Translations under genes and position numbers: made by a program
Origin: Lantana camara
Taxonomy: Eukaryota > Streptophyta > Magnoliopsida > Lamiales > Verbenaceae
NCBI GenBank assembly: GCA_037501455.1
Contig: CM074862.1
Coordinates: 81,336,001-81,400,000, forward strand
DNA: 64,000 nt
Reading direction: 5' to 3'
Notes under the pieces: model-generated
Seen by the model: the letters and a program-made list of their open reading frames with translations, nothing else
The model's database searches: none
Told to the model about the DNA's origin: nothing
Shown: piece by piece, positions 28,418-44,513 of the stretch
How positions within the stretch are numbered: the stretch's first letter is position 1
Layout: each line of letters starts with the position of its first letter

Positions 28418-28431
28418 ACTCTCCCCTCCTT
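28418..28431 (-). other. E1 polypurine tract
   Basis: On the minus strand the sequence next to the 3' LTR is AAGGAGGGGAGAGT, a purine-rich run in the standard position for plus-strand priming. Confidence 0.85.
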
Positions 28432-28452
28432 AGAAGAATCTGGTCCCCAGAT

Positions 28453-31400
28453 TCACTGATTGGAAGAAAATAATTCTGGATGGAACCGCTTCATCTTCTC
28501 TTCCGGCTCCCAAGTCATCTCTTCGGTTTTATCACTTCGCCACAATACCTTGACCATAGGGATACTCCGATTTCTCAACTCTTGATACTTCCTGTCTAAA
28601 ATCCCCACTGGTTTCTGAACAAATGATAGATTGGGTTCTAACTCAACTTCTTCAACGGGGAGAATTTCAGTTTCATCCGGATAATACTTTCTGAGCTGAG
28701 ATACGTGAAAAACATTATGAATCCCGGTAAGATTCGGCGGTAGATCCAATCTGTAAGCCACTTCCCCAATTCTCTCAAGAATTACAAACGGACCCAAGTA
28801 ACGGGGATTTAACTTTCCTCCCTTACCAATTCGAGAAAACCCTTTTCTTGGAGATACTTTCAAGAAAACTCGATCTCCAACTTCAAACTTAAGATCCCTC
28901 CGGCGAATGTCGGCGTAGCTTTTCTGCCTATCTTGTGCAGCCTTCATCCGTTGTTGTATAAGCTGAACTTTTTCAATCATGGCTTCCATGGCTTTAGAAG
29001 GTCTTTCAAGTTTCTCACCTTTCTTTACCCCTTCTTGCTTCGTCCATCTCCACTCCTCTAGATCAAAGAATAAGGGGGATCGACATTTCCGCCCATAAAG
29101 TAACTCATAAGGAGCCATACCGATAGAGGATTGATAGCTATTGTTATAAGCAAATTAAATCAAGGGGAGTTGGTCACACCATGAATTTGAAAAATCCAAA
29201 GCACACGACCGGAGTAAATCTTCTAAATATCTTATCACCCTCTCAGATTGACCATCGGTTTGGGGATGAAAAGCCGTGCTAAACTGAAGTTTTGTTCCCA
29301 ATATATCTTGTAATTCTCGCCACAACTTAGAAGTAAAGTGGGGATCTCTATCCGAAACAATGCTCATCGGAATTCCATGAAGGCGAATAATCTCTCTATT
29401 ATAAATCTCGGTCAATTTCTTAATCTTGAAGGACATACGGACCGGTAAGAAATGAGCAGACTTAGTTAATCGGTCCACAATCACCCAATTACCGTCATAC
29501 CCTCCTTTCACCTTTGGTAACCCGGTTATAAAATCCATTGTCACCTGTTCCCACTTCCACTCGGGGATAGGCAACGGCTGTAAAAGACCTCCGGGCTTTT
29601 GATGTTCAACTTTAACCTGTTGACATGTCAAACAACATTTCACGAACTCGGCTACATCCTTCTTTAATCCACGCCACCAATAAAATTGTTTTAAGTCTCT
29701 ATACATTTTGTTTCCTCCCAGATGTACCGAATAGGCCGACTTATGAGCTTCCTCCAACAATACCCTTTTCAATTCCTCGGGTACCACTACTCGGTTCTTG
29801 AAGCGAAGAAAACCAGCTTCATCAAACCCAAATGGACTTTCCGGATCCTTTCTTGCTTTCACAACTAGCTTTTGCACTTCCGGATCCTTTCCTTGAGCCT
29901 CAAACAATCTAGATTTCAATTCCGGTTGAATGGTGATATTGAATACCCGGGCTTTTATCACAATAGGCTCGATCTTACCACTTTCTCCCAACTCCAAATT
30001 CGAAGCATCAACTTTTCGGCTTAATGCATCGGCAACTACATTAGCTTTCCCGGGGTGATACTTGATCACACAATCATAATCTTCTAACCGTTCCATCCAT
30101 CTCCGTTGCCTCAAATTAAGATCTTTCTGAGTAAATAAATATTGGAGACTCTTATGATCCGTGAAAATCTCAAAGGTAACTCCATACAAATAATGTCTCC
30201 ATTTTCCAAGTGCGAATATCACCGCTGCGAGTTCAAGATCATGCGTTGGATAATTCTTCTCATAATCCTTCAACTTCCGGGAAGCATAAGCAATAACTTT
30301 GCCATTTTGAGTCAAAACACATCCTAAACCTTCTCTAGAGGCATCCGTGTAAACTGCATATCCTTCTAAACCCTCTGGAAGACTTAGAACCGGGGCTGAA
30401 ACCAATTTCTCTTTCAAAATATTAAAACACTTTTCACAACTTTCATTCCACTCGTACTTAACATCTTTCTTTGTTAACCGAGTCAAAGGAGCGGCAATTT
30501 TAGAAAAATCTTGCACGAACCTCCTATAATAACCAGCCAATCCCAAGAAACTTTTAATCTCAGAGGCATTCTTCGGTCTCTCCCACTTCATTACCGCCTC
30601 AATTTTGGAAGGATCAACTTCTAATCCATTCCCCGAAATAATATGGCCCAAGAAGGAAACTCGGTCAATCCAAAACTCGCATTTACTAAATTTTGCAAAC
30701 AATTGGTGTTCCTTCAGAGTTTTCAACACAAGCTCAAGATGCCTTGCATGTTCCTCAACCGACTTGGAGAAAACCAAAATATCATCAATAAAGATCACAA
30801 CAAACTTGTCAAGAAATGGCCGAAAAATTCTATACATCATATCCATGAAAGCGGCGGGAGCATTCGTCAAACCAAAAGGCATAACCACGAATTCATAATG
30901 CCCATATCTCGTATTGAAGCCCGTCTTTGGAATATCCTCGGCTCGGATCCGTAGTTGATAATACCCTTGTCTTAAATCAAGCTTCGAATACACTTTTGAT
31001 CCTTGGAGTATATCAAATAACTTCTCCATGTGTGGAAGAGGATATTTATTCTTAATTGTCATCCGATTCAATTCCCGATAATCAATACACATCCTCAAGG
31101 TACCATCTTTCTTCTTCACAAATAATACCGGAGCACCCCACGGCGACGAACTTGGTCTAATATATCCGACTTCCAAGAGACCCTCAAGTTGCACCTTTAA
31201 CTCCTTTAACTCTGCCGGAGCCATCCGATATGGAGTTTTAGAATATGGCTCAGCATTCGGATACAAGTCAATCACAAATTCTATCTCCCTTTCCGGTGGC
31301 AAAGAATCTAAATTTTCCGGAAACACTTCGGGAAACTCCTTAACCACTTCTGTCTCTTCTAACTTCATCTGATCCTTGGATTGATTAAGAATGTAAGCTA

Positions 31401-32985
31401 TAAATCCCGTAGCCCCATCACGAACTAATTTCTGAGCTTCGGAGAAAGATAATAAAGGCACAGTTTTAGAACTTCGACCCGTTATAATTTCTGAACCCAA
31501 CTGGACTCTCTTAGCCCGACAATCGACAGTAGCAAAGTGCTTGTAAAGCTAATCCATACCCAAGATAGATCCATACCGAGACATAGATAATTCAATAAAA
31601 TCCATGGAAAAGACCCGACCCTCAATACTCACCGGCACCTCTCTAAAAACCCGGTTAGTTTTTACACTACCACCGAAAGGAGTACTCACAATATAATAAG
31701 TAGAGGAAAGAGTAACACATAGAGGTAATTCCATAGAAATATCACAAGAGATAAAAGAATGGGTAGCCCCCGGATCAAACAAAGTATGTATGTTCGTGCC
31801 ATGAATGCAAATGGTACCTTCAACAACGGCAGCGGGGTCCACATCTGCATCCGCTTCCTCGCCCTCCAAGGCATAAGCACGGGGGCTAACAAGTGGCCTC
31901 TGACCCCCAGGTGGTGGATCCCATTTATCTGGACACGTATCCACTTTATGATCGGCCTTTCCATAAATCAGACAAAGATTCAGACGACGCCGACAATTCT
32001 CATAGGTATGGGTAGGCCACCCACAATAAGAACATCCCAGTTTCCCGGTAGATGGTGGAGCGGCAGGAGTAACCCGGGGAGCTTTCTGAACCAGCACTTG
32101 TGGCGTTTGGGGCTTGAATTTCTTCATCGGGCCCTTGGACTGCGGTAGTGAGATATCATAATTGATGGGCCTCTTTCCGGAATTGTAATTCGACCTCGAC
32201 CCTGAACCGGAACCCTGACTTGATCTGTAAGTAGATCTCTGAGCATTTACCGAATCTTCCACTTTTAAGGCCTTTTGAGTAGCTTTCTTCCAAGTGCTAG
32301 TATTAACAGCTTCTATTGCGGCTTGGATGTCCGGCCTTAAACCTTGCACGAATTGCATAGCCTTATGGAAATCATCACCGGCGATATTGGGTGCATATTT
32401 AGACAATCTCTCGAACTCGGCTACATATTCGGCAACCGATCTATTCCCTTGTTTGAGCTCCGTGAACTCCTTAAGTCTCCTAGTGCGAGATGAAGGAGGA
32501 ACAAACTTGTTCTTAAATTCCCTAATGAAAACCTCCCATGTGACTTCTTCTTCTGCGGCATCTAAAACAATCTTGGTGCTTTCCCACCAAGAATAAGCTT
32601 CTCCTTGGATTAGAGTGAGGGTACACCTAGCTTTCTCTTGAGTCTCGCAAGGAATAAGTTCCCAAATTCGTTCCACCTCATTAAGCCATTGCTCGGCTTG
32701 CATGTCATTTCCCTTGTAGAATCTAGGTGGATGTTGGTTTTGGAATTCCCTCAAAATAGCTGAAATTGGGGCCGGTGGTGCTGGTGGAGGAGCTGGTGGT
32801 GCAGGAGGCACATAATCTCTTAGTCTTTGATCAATAAGCTGTACCATAGAGTTTAAGAAATCTTGAGGTTGCGCTTGAGAGGGTGGAGGTGGAGTTCGAT
32901 CACGACGATGATGCCCATGACCAGGAGAATGCTCTCTGCGAGGCCTTCCACGAGGCATCCTGAAATTTAAACACTGTACATGCAT
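28453..32985 (-). pseudogene. E1 gag-pol polyprotein with two nonsense mutations
   Basis: A single frame of 1511 codons has no frameshift. Gag (32985-~31900) has a Pro-rich N terminus, a FYKGNDMQAEQWLNEVERIW core and a zinc-knuckle region in which the second knuckle has Tyr for a Cys (CLIYGKADHKVDTC). Protease has FDPGATHSFIS. TAG at 31549-31551 follows GSILGMD, where the family has Trp. RT shows [23 protein letters not shown] and catalytic FIDDILVFS. RNase H shows [10 protein letters not shown] and [10 protein letters not shown]. Integrase has H/H and CCLTCQQ zinc ligands and the DDE residues in [20 protein letters not shown] and [11 protein letters not shown] at 29155-29157 interrupts the integrase before MAPYELLYGRKC. 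The C-terminal KVLWRSDKTEEMTWEPEE matches a chromodomain. In trans-complementation terms the element could still be mobile, but by itself it is broken. Confidence 0.95.
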
Positions 32986-33161
32986 GGTCGATTAACAAGT
33001 ATGAATAAATGTAATTAATGTCCATAGAACACGTAAGTCACATAATTCAAATAAGGTCAAATAGTTTCAAATATGATGCAAGACTCTCAAGTAATCAAGT
33101 AATCCTATGCCGTACGACTTAGACTCACAAGACACGACACTAGAACCGCGGTTTTGCAACC

Positions 33162-33175
33162 GGGCTCTGATACCA
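33162..33175 (-). other. E1 primer-binding site (tRNA-Met initiator)
   Basis: The minus strand reads TGGTATCAGAGCCC, the classic PBS complementary to the 3' end of initiator tRNA-Met, 7 bases from the 5' LTR boundary. Confidence 0.95.
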
Positions 33176-33182
33176 CCTTAGA

Positions 33183-35466
33183 TGTAGCACCCGGAACGCT
33201 AGGCCCCACATCCCCCGCACTATAGCCTCAATCCACATATGAAACCGACAATTCATACATGAACCGAAACTATAGCGAACGGGAGACAATAAAAAAAAAA
33301 AAAACTCAAAAGCTAGGCAGGTACCCTCAATTAATACCAATAAACAAATCGGAGCAATAAAAGCGGAAACAATAACATTCAATACTTATAGGTACCATAT
33401 TTACATATTTATTAATAGATACCAACATTTACATATCAATACATTATCATTTCCCCAAAATATGCCAAAACATGCTACAAAATGTATCAAGTATCAATAG
33501 ATGAACAAAATATAAGGTGAAGTGTGCTAGACCCAAATACGACAAACTAGACTCTAATTTCCGCCTAGCACGAACCTGCAAAACTGAAAAGTTGAGGTGT
33601 CAATCCAACATGGACTGAGCGAGGGGTATAAATAAGTATATGCGCAATTACCATGCAATTTATAACCTCGGGTTAGATTTTATAAAGAAAACAATATAGG
33701 TTTAAAATAACAAGAAATTCCCGCCCGAGATTATAACAATTCAATTTACAGTTAACAATCAATTCAATCAATCAGTGGCCCGGCGAGTGAGGGCAAATCT
33801 CCAACCTTTCTCTGACAGTGTACAATACTTCAATTTAATTAATGAATTAGGTGATCACACAAACAACTCTGTGCACAATTAGCAATTTAAATCAATAAAT
33901 CCTTCTTCCTCCGGGTGATGGCGGGCTTGCAAGACCCAACCATCTAATCATGGTGTACGTCGGGAACATGACTCCCACGCACGGGATTTCTTCCTCCACC
34001 AAACCTCCTGGTAGATTCAGAGGTAATCCCACAATGGTGAGGATAGTACAAGAGTTACCCGTCAGCCCTTGCTTTCCCGGTTGGCTCGATACACTACCCT
34101 CGGGCCCAACGTGAACAATAGCTACTCGCCAATGACAATTCGTCAATCAATCAATCAATCCATTTTCGTGAAATCATTTGAAAATCATAAGGTTCGAAAA
34201 CTATAGATATATAGATACGTTTTGGCCGAAAATCACATAAGGGTTGTAAGGGTTCTATATATCTAGAATTTAAACCTCACCTTAACCAACAAAAAGGAAC
34301 AAAGAAACACCCTATGGAGCGTACTCCTCGCCTCCGGGACCGAGATCTGTGCAACAAGGACAAGTGTGAAATAAGACTCGACTCGAATGAACCAACTATG
34401 ACGAACGACAATGATATGTAACCTCAATCATGCATTTATAATCAATGAGTGTCAAATAGGAGCATACTTATCAATAAATTAAGCATATAATTCATATAAG
34501 TCACATACGGGAGCCAAGGAAGTGAAAGGAATGCAAGAAGGGCGAAAAACAGGGGAAAAACAGGGGGGTTCACGGGAGATGGCTCCCAAACCTTAAAACA
34601 TCATACCAAAGCATTTAAATCACTCCAAATCATTATATATCATGCATATAACTCAAAAACATCAATTAGGTAGCAAGTAGTCCATCAAAACTTGCTCAAA
34701 ACAACAAGAATTCATCAAACACATCTCATAAAATCCCATGCCATCAACCTCACATATGTCATGAATTCATGCAAACTTTCAACTCTAAAGATCATGATCA
34801 TGCTTCTAATTACCAATAACCAAGGAATCACATCATATACACCAAACCCTACTCCAATAGATTCAAGAATTCAACCAATATCCAATTATACCTTGAAATG
34901 GAAGAAAGAAAGGATGTAGTGAAGATGAGGATAATGATGCTTCAACTTGTGCAATTTTTCCTTCTTGAAATTAAACTTGGATTGATGAGATCTCTCCTTC
35001 CCTTCTCTTGGTGTAAAGATCGATTTTTAGTGTGTGTCATGTGTGTGAGGTTTGATGAAAATGTGAGGAATAAAGTGTATGAGACAATATGTATATACAT
35101 GATATAATATATCTTCCACTAAATATGATGAATCACCACACTTTGCAAACAAGTCCCCCTATAATTTAAATCCATGCAAATGAGTCCCATCTCTACACAA
35201 AAGACCACTTAGCTCCAAATCATGAAATACGATTAAGTCCAAGAATTTACACAAGAGAGCAATTAAGAACATTTAATTCAATTAAATCACTTAGTTCATA
35301 TAATTAACATAATTGACAATTCATATAAATGCTTGGAGATGTAATGCATATAATATGATGAAGGTTATGATTAAATAAACGGATGAAATGACTAAATTAA
35401 ACCTCCCAACTCCCGAAGACCCGCTCGTGGCGTGCTTACCTGAACTTCCGGAAATTGGGCATTACA
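33183..35466 (-). repeat. E1 5' LTR (2284 bp, internal deletion)
   Basis: Matches 25629-28417 except that 504 bp corresponding to 26987-27490 is missing at 34540/34541. The ends tgtagcaccc and gggcattaca are intact and the TSD follows. Confidence 0.95.
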
Positions 35467-35471
35467 TGGTT

Positions 35472-35595
35472 TGTCCAGTGAAAAGGTTAAAAATGCGTAA
35501 TTGAAAGTTGGGTTTGTCCAGTGAAACGTTAAAAATGCGTAATTGAAGGTTGAGTTTGTACAGTGAAACGATAAAAATGCGTAATTGAAGTCATG
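35472..35595 (+). repeat. 42-bp minisatellite array, forward arm (part 2)
   Basis: About three units continue in the same orientation as 25041-25628, immediately after E1. They end at the central spacer. Confidence 0.93.
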
Positions 35596-35695
35596 ATCAC
35601 ATCATTACAACATTGCAACATTAATAAGATTGATTGAATCATGATCACATCATTACAACATTGCAACATTAATAAGATTGATTGAATCATGATCA
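35596..35695. repeat. Central spacer: 48-bp direct repeat between inverted arrays
   Basis: A unit beginning atgatcacatcattacaaca and ending gattgattgaatc occurs twice in succession, followed by a third partial catgatcac. It marks the point where the minisatellite switches from forward to reverse orientation. Confidence 0.9.
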
Positions 35696-36499
35696 CTTCA
35701 ATTACGCATTTTTTAACCTTTCACTGGACAAACCATGACTTCAATTACGCATTTTTAAAGTTTCACTGGACAAACCCAACCTTCAATTACGCATTTTTAA
35801 CCTTTTCAGTGGACAAACCATGACTTCAATTAAGCATTTTTAACGTTTCACTGGACAAACCAAACTTTCAATTACACATTTTTAATGTTTAACTGACAAA
35901 CCCAACCTTCAATTACGCATTTTTAACCTTTCACTTCACTGGACAAACCATGACTTCAATTACACATTTTTAACCTTTCACTAGACAAACCCAACTTTCA
36001 ATTACGCATTTTTAACTTTTAACTGGACAAACTCAACCTTCAATTACGTATTTTTAACCTTTTCACCGGACAAACCATGACTTCAGTTACGCATTTTTAA
36101 CCTTTCACTGGACAAACCCAACTTTCAATTACGCATTTTTAACCTTTCACTGGACAAACCCAACCTTCAATAACACATTTTTAACCTTTTCACTGGACAA
36201 ACCATGACTTTAATTATGCATTTTTAACGTTTCAGTGGACAAACTCAACTTTTAATTACGCATTTTTAACCTTTCACTGGACAAACCCAACCTTCAATTA
36301 TGCATTTTTAACCTTTTCACTGGACAAACCATGACTTCAATTACGCATTTTTAATGTTTCACTGGACAAACCCAACTTTCAATTATGTATTTTTAACCTT
36401 TCACTAAACAAACCCAACTTTGAATTATGCATTTTTAACGTTTCACTGGACAAACTCAACTTTCAATTACGCATTTTTAACGTTTAACTGGACAAACCC
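35696..36499 (-). repeat. 42-bp minisatellite array, reverse arm (part 1)
   Basis: About 19 units read as the reverse complement of the forward array (ttcaattacgcatttttaac, then ctttcactggacaaaccca). Occasional deletions and a duplicated ttcact occur (35933). The array is cut at 36499 by retrotransposon E2. Confidence 0.95.
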
Positions 36500-39068
36500 T
36501 GTAGCACCCCGTACACGTGGAGGTGCCACACCCCCGCACTATAGGTCAATCCACACACGAAAAGGTCAATCTGTACATGAACTAACCTATAGCGAAGGGT
36601 GACAATGCAATAACTGACAAGTTAGGCGGGATTAACTTATACATGCAACGAAATTAAGCGAAAGCATAAAGTAATCACTATAAAATATTTCCATTTATCA
36701 TGTCACGTCATTTCTCATTTACCAAATAAAATATATTCTAATTTTACATATCAATACATTATCATCTTCAAATAAAACAATAACAATAACTATAGTTTCA
36801 TAATTAACAATAAATAATAAAATACATGAACCATGGTTGACTCGACTACATGAACCGGACTCGACTCGACTCAACTCCCGCCTAGCGTGCACCTGCAATA
36901 AACTGAAAAGTGGAGGCGTCAGTCTGTGAAGACCGAGTGAGGGGTTTAAATACATATTAGCGCAGATAACATGCAAGTTATATTCTCGGGTAAATGTTTA
37001 TAAAAGATAACGTACAAGTTCAAGAATGCACTCTTTGCCAGAGAATACAACTATCAATATTAAATACTTGTTCATTTTCATGCAATCAATACATGGCCCC
37101 GACGAGTGAGGGCAGTCTCCAACCGTACTCCAAGTGAACATGAAACATGTTTGCTTTATTAATTAATAGGTGATCATGCAATTCAATTATCGTGCAATCG
37201 TGCAATAGTGTAATCAAGTAACACATTCATGGAATGGAAATCATGCAACAACCCGAGGACAATCTGTGGTGCCGGACCCATCCCCAGTCTCCTTCTCCCT
37301 CCAATGATGGAAAGGTAGCTAGCCTTTACCATCCACGACGTGTTGAACAGAGGGTACATGAATCCCTAAGCCCGGAACTCCTTCCTCCACTAATCTCCTA
37401 GCGGATTCAGGGGTCATCCCAAATGTGGTGAGGATAGCGCCAGAGTTACCCATCAGCCCTTGCTTTCCCGGTTGGCCCTAGCCACTATCCTCGGGCCCAA
37501 CGTGAACGGTCATGCTACTCGCCTAAACATGCACGAAACACGGCTTGCTTGCTTGCTTTTCATGAACATGACTTGAAATGATAAATGATTTCATGGAAAT
37601 TATAGATATAAATACCTTTGGCCGAAAGATCACGTAAAGGTTATACGGGTTCTATATAACTACAATTGAACCTCACCTGGCAGGCGACACAATGACTTGT
37701 GGACACGTGAACGTGCTCATGCTTGACAATCTCCGCCCTGGAGAATAACTGGACAAGAAACGGGATAATATACGTGCATGAGACCACAATTCAAGCACAT
37801 TACCACATATAAGATGCACGGCATGGTTAAGCAACGAGACATCATGCAATAATGAATGTAGCATGCAATTATCATGTTTTGGCATGTAATTAATCATATA
37901 GTAACAATTTGGGATCAATTAAGGCATTGGAATTGAAATCCAAAATCTCATTTTTATGCAGAAAGTTTCTGCCTGATCAGACGGCTGGGAACGGCCGTTC
38001 CGGTCTGGAGTTAAAAATGGGAAGGGTCGTTCCCAATACTGTTCAAGCATTCGTAGCAGGCTGGGAACGGCCGTTCCGTACACCGGCCAAAACTGGGAAG
38101 GGCCGTTCCCATACTCGCGCGCCTGTCATTTTCAAATGGGTGGGAAGGGTCATTCCCGCCATGCAGAAATTACAGAAGCAGGGGACGAAACAGGGGAGGT
38201 TCGGATCATCAACAAAACCTCCCAAAACACCCATAATTTCATCCCTAAATGCATAATTTCATGAAATAATCATGCTAGCATACTTACAATGCAATAAAAC
38301 TCAGCTTAAACACTAATTTCATAATTTAATCATCAAAATCATAAACTTCCACCCAACAAGAACTCATCATATATCTTCATAAATCTCAAGATTTATACAT
38401 GAAATTCAGGTCTAAAGCATGAAATCACACTCATATCAACAATTAATCAAGTTACCAAGCTCAAATCTTAACCCTAGCTTTACACTCCAATTCAAGAATT
38501 GTGAAATATCAATCATATATACCTTGGAATGAAATAAATGGAAGAAAATGATGAATATGGATGCTTGAGCTTGAATCATGAAATTCCTTATCAATTTCTA
38601 GCTTGAAGATGATGATTGCCCAATTTTCTTTTCCTCTTTGATGAATGAACCGAGAGAGAGATGGTGATGATATGCTTGTATGAAAATGAAATGATCATGG
38701 AAGAATGGAGAAAGATATAACGTGATTCATCTCTTGAATTTGATGAAAGTTCCTAATTTACAATTTGATCCCTCAACTTACCATGTCATGCAATTAAGAA
38801 TGAAGAACTTGGGAAATGATCATTTAGGGACGATTAAGCAATTAAATCATGTTTGGTAATTATTTCATGTAACAGTTAATTTCGAGTTGCACTATAATTC
38901 CCAAATTTACATGTTTTCACATATTTTCATGTAAACATTTTGAAATACAATTCATAAAATTAATCTACCACGTATAAATTGAATAAACGAAAATAGTAAA
39001 ATAAAACCCTAACGCTCGAAACTCACACGTGTCGAGCGTACCTGACTGTCTGAAATCGGGGCGTTACA
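36500..39068 (-). repeat. E2 3' LTR (complete, 2569 bp)
   Basis: Bounded by tgtagcaccccgtacacg and gaaatcggggcgttaca. It shares blocks with E1's LTR (for example cagcccttgctttcccggtt and ctcgggcccaacgtgaac). It contains a cluster of near-palindromic ggaacggccgttcc motifs at ~37984-38160. Confidence 0.95.
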
Positions 39069-41164
<2,096 letters not shown>

Positions 41165-43789
41165 TGTAACGCCCCGATTTTCAAACAGTCAGGTACGCTC
41201 GACTCGTGTGGGTTTCGAGTGCTAGGATTTTATTTTATTATTTTTATTTATTTAATTTAAACGTGTTATATTAATTTTTATAAATTGTGTTCAACATGAT
41301 TACGTGAAAATTATATGATATTCATTTCAAATTGAGAATTCTTGTATGAATAGAATTTAATTGTTACATGAATTAATTGTCCAATTTGATTTAATTGCCA
41401 AATTGTCCTTAATTGCTTATTTCATTTTATTAAGGACTAAATTGCATGAATATCTTTTGGACTAAATTGATCATATCTAAACCTTTGATACCTAATTGCA
41501 TAACTCATAGAACTTTATGGATTCAATCATAAATATTACATTTTCTCCCCTAATATATCGTTATACACCTTTCTTCCACATTCTTCATTTTCATTTCATA
41601 AAAATCATCACCCATATTTGCTTCCATCTCACCGAGCCAAACCCCAAAGAGGAGAAAGAGATTTTCATCATTCCAAGTCATGATCATGAAGGAATTAGGA
41701 GCTTTGAAGCATCATCATCTCATCTCATCTCTTTCTTTCTTCCTTCCAAGGTATATGATTGATATTTCATGATTCTTGAATTTATTAGATGAAGCTAGGG
41801 TTCATGATTTGAGCTTGATAATTGGTGTATTTGTACTAGAAGTATGGTTACATGCTCAAAGCTTGAATTTCATGTGTAATTCTTGAGAATTATGAGTGAT
41901 TATGATGAGTTTATATATATGCTCAAGTTGGTGATTATGATGATTAAAGCTTGGGTTATGTGTTTATATTGAATATTATTGCCTCTTAAGCATATATGTA
42001 TGTTACCTTCTATGAATTATAGCATTGAGAATTGAATTATGAGTGTTTGATGCATTTTGGGTTATGGTTCGTGTTCCCCTGTTTCGTCCCCTGTTCTTCT
42101 GCATCTTCTGTAAAACGGAAACGACCCTTCCCGTTCCCTTTGTAATTGGGGAACGGCCGTTCCCATAGTTTAAATAATTATGCAAGCGGCGAAGAGGGGA
42201 ACGACCGTTCCCACTTTGTCTCACAGACGGGAACGGCCGTTCCCATCTTCGGGGAGCATTTCGGGACTGGGGAACGGCCCTTCCCATTTTTCACTAAAGC
42301 CTGGAACGGCCGTTCCCAGCCCCCTGTTAGTGCAGAAACTTTCTGCACAAAATTACATTTTTAGCCCCTCGATCCGATGGCTTATTTGACCCCAAATTGC
42401 TATTATATGATTGATTACATGCCAAAACGTGATATTTAGATGCTACATTGTTTATTGCTTGACGTCTCGTACATGATCATGCTGTGCGTCTTATATGAAG
42501 CAATTGTCGTGAATTGTGGTCTCATGCACGTACATTGTCCCGTTTCTTGTCCAGTTATTCTCCAGGGCGGAGATTGTCAAGCAAGAGCACGTTTACGCAC
42601 TCACGAGTCGTGTGTCGCCTGTTAGGTGAGGTTTAATTTCTAGTTATATAGAACCCGTATAACCTTTATGTGATTTTTGGCCAAAGGTATTTATATTATA
42701 ATTTCATGAAAGCACTTATCATTTCAAGTTATGTTATTGTTCATGAATCACGCAAGTAGGTTATGTTAGTGTTCATGAATCAAGCATGCCATGTTCATGA
42801 AAGCGTGTAAATGCGTTCTCCTGGCCAGGTCCTCCTTAGTGAGGGTGCTGGGCTGGTCTTCGGGCTGGTGCTTGTCCGTCTAATCACAGGAAGAACAAAG
42901 CCCTGTCGTGTAAGTGCGTTCTCCTGGCCAGGTTCTCCTTAGTGAGGGCGCTGGGCTGGTCTTAGAGCTAGTGGTTGTCCGTCCAACCACAGGAGGAACA
43001 AACCCTATCGTGAGCCGAAAGAGACTGGGGATGAATCCGGCACCATGGATTGTCCTCGGGCTATTGCATGATTTCCATTCCATGAACGTGCTATATGATT
43101 ACACATGCACGATTGCACGATAATTGAATTGCATGATCACTTATTTAATAATCAAGCAAGCATGTTCATGTACATTTGGAGTTCGCCATGTATGGATTGC
43201 ATGAAAAGAACAAGTATTTAATATTGATAGTTGTATTCTCGGGCGAAGCTATATTATTATTATTGAACTTGTATATTTATCTCTTATAAACCTTTACCCG
43301 AGAATATAACTTGCATGTTATCTGCGCGAATATATATGTAAACCCCTCACTCGGTCTTCACAGACTGACACCTCCACCTTTCAGGTTACTGCAGGTACAC
43401 GCTAGGGGGGAAGTGAGTCGAGTCCAGTTATTAGTGTTGAGTCAAACACGGTGCATTTATTTAATTGTTTATTTATTGTTCGAGAGAATCATGTTTACTG
43501 TTATATGTTATTTATTTTAAGGAGATGATAATGTATTGATATGTAAGTTAGAATATATTTTATTCGGTAAATGGAAAATGTCACGCCCTGATAAATGGAA
43601 ATATTTGATAGTGATTGGTTTATGCTTCCGCTTTGTTTGATGCATATATTAGTAATCCCGCCTAGCTTGTCGCGTATTGCATTGTCACCCGTTCGCTATA
43701 GGTTGGTTCATGTACGGATTGCCCGTTTCGTATGTGGATTGACCTATAGTGCGGGGGTGTGGTACCTCCACGTGTTAAGGGGTGCTACA
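41165..43789 (+). mobile_element. Solo LTR nested in E2, opposite orientation
   Basis: Starts TGTAACGCCCCGATTTT and ends GGGGTGCTACA, the plus-orientation form of the E2 LTR family. It is flanked by a perfect 5-bp duplication ACCCA (41160-41164 and 43790-43794), so it inserted independently and then lost its body by LTR-LTR recombination. It contains five ggaacggccgttcc-like palindromes (42113-42320) and a private ~98 bp tandem duplication (about 42814-43012, ctcctggccaggt repeated). Confidence 0.95.
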
Positions 43790-44513
43790 ACCCATACCCG
43801 ATGATTTAGGAATCTCTTCTTTAAATTCAAGTTGGTAGGAATAGAAGCAAGGATTGTGCAGAGTATAGGGAGAGCCTATTCACAATACACACTAAATAAT
43901 GCATGATGGTTAAAGTGGCAGTGCACATAGTATACCTACCAATAATTTAAATGCAATACGTTGGGCAATTATTATGGCTTAAAACATACTTATAAGTAAA
44001 ATAATTTAATTAACAATTATGATGCACGTGTTTATGAATGCATTGAAGAACCTGTCACCGTAGAAATATTAAGCTTGACGCCGATATCCCTTCCTTGTTG
44101 ACCAAATTGCAAGCTTGGTTCGAACGGTGGATCCGTCTCTAGTTTTCCTACAGTCTCTTGATCTTCCAAATCCTCCGGCCTTGATTCATACACTTCCAAA
44201 GCCTGTCACTCACTACTTACTTTGCAAATAAATGCATATGGATAAGACGTGCTCATGTTATATAGTTGCCACATAGTTAATGCCGATAATGAGAATTTAA
44301 TATAAAATGTAGCAAGTAATTCATCAATATTTAAAACTAAACACGTTGATTATATAAAATTCAAACAAATTAAAACCAATTAATCAACAATTGTAAGCAA
44401 GAATCAATATAATGCTCAAGTTATCCAAGAATTCAAGAATTTCAAAAAAATCCAAGTAGCCAAGTAATTTCAAATAAAATGCAAGACTCTCAAATTGTCA
44501 AATAATTCCTATG
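43790..44513. other. E2 internal region, right part
   Basis: This segment follows the solo LTR. Its end (atgcaagactctcaaattgt, then cctatgccg near 44480-44515) matches the region just inside E1's 5' LTR (33072-33113). In E1 that region is followed by the PBS; here it joins straight into the LTR interior, showing a deletion of the PBS and LTR start. Confidence 0.8.

Larger units (their letters stand above)
25629..35466 (-). mobile_element. E1: chromovirus-type Ty3/gypsy retrotransposon (Tekay-like)
   Basis: The 9838 bp element is inserted in the minisatellite with a perfect 5-bp target duplication TGGTT (25624-25628 and 35467-35471). On the minus strand LTRs start TGTAACGCCC / TGTAATGCCC and end GGGTGCTACA. 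A PBS matching initiator tRNA-Met and a purine tract adjoin the LTRs. One long minus-strand frame (32985-28453) encodes gag, protease, RT, RNase H, integrase and a chromodomain-like tail, interrupted by only two stops. My count gives ~30 differences over the aligned ~2.28 kb of LTR (~1.3%), so insertion is recent. Confidence 0.96.

Noticed and set aside
37909..38256. ORFs with repeated WERPF/GNGRS-like words in E2 LTRs
   Set aside because: The words are translations of the ggaacggccgttcc palindromes in non-coding LTR; frames are not conserved between copies.
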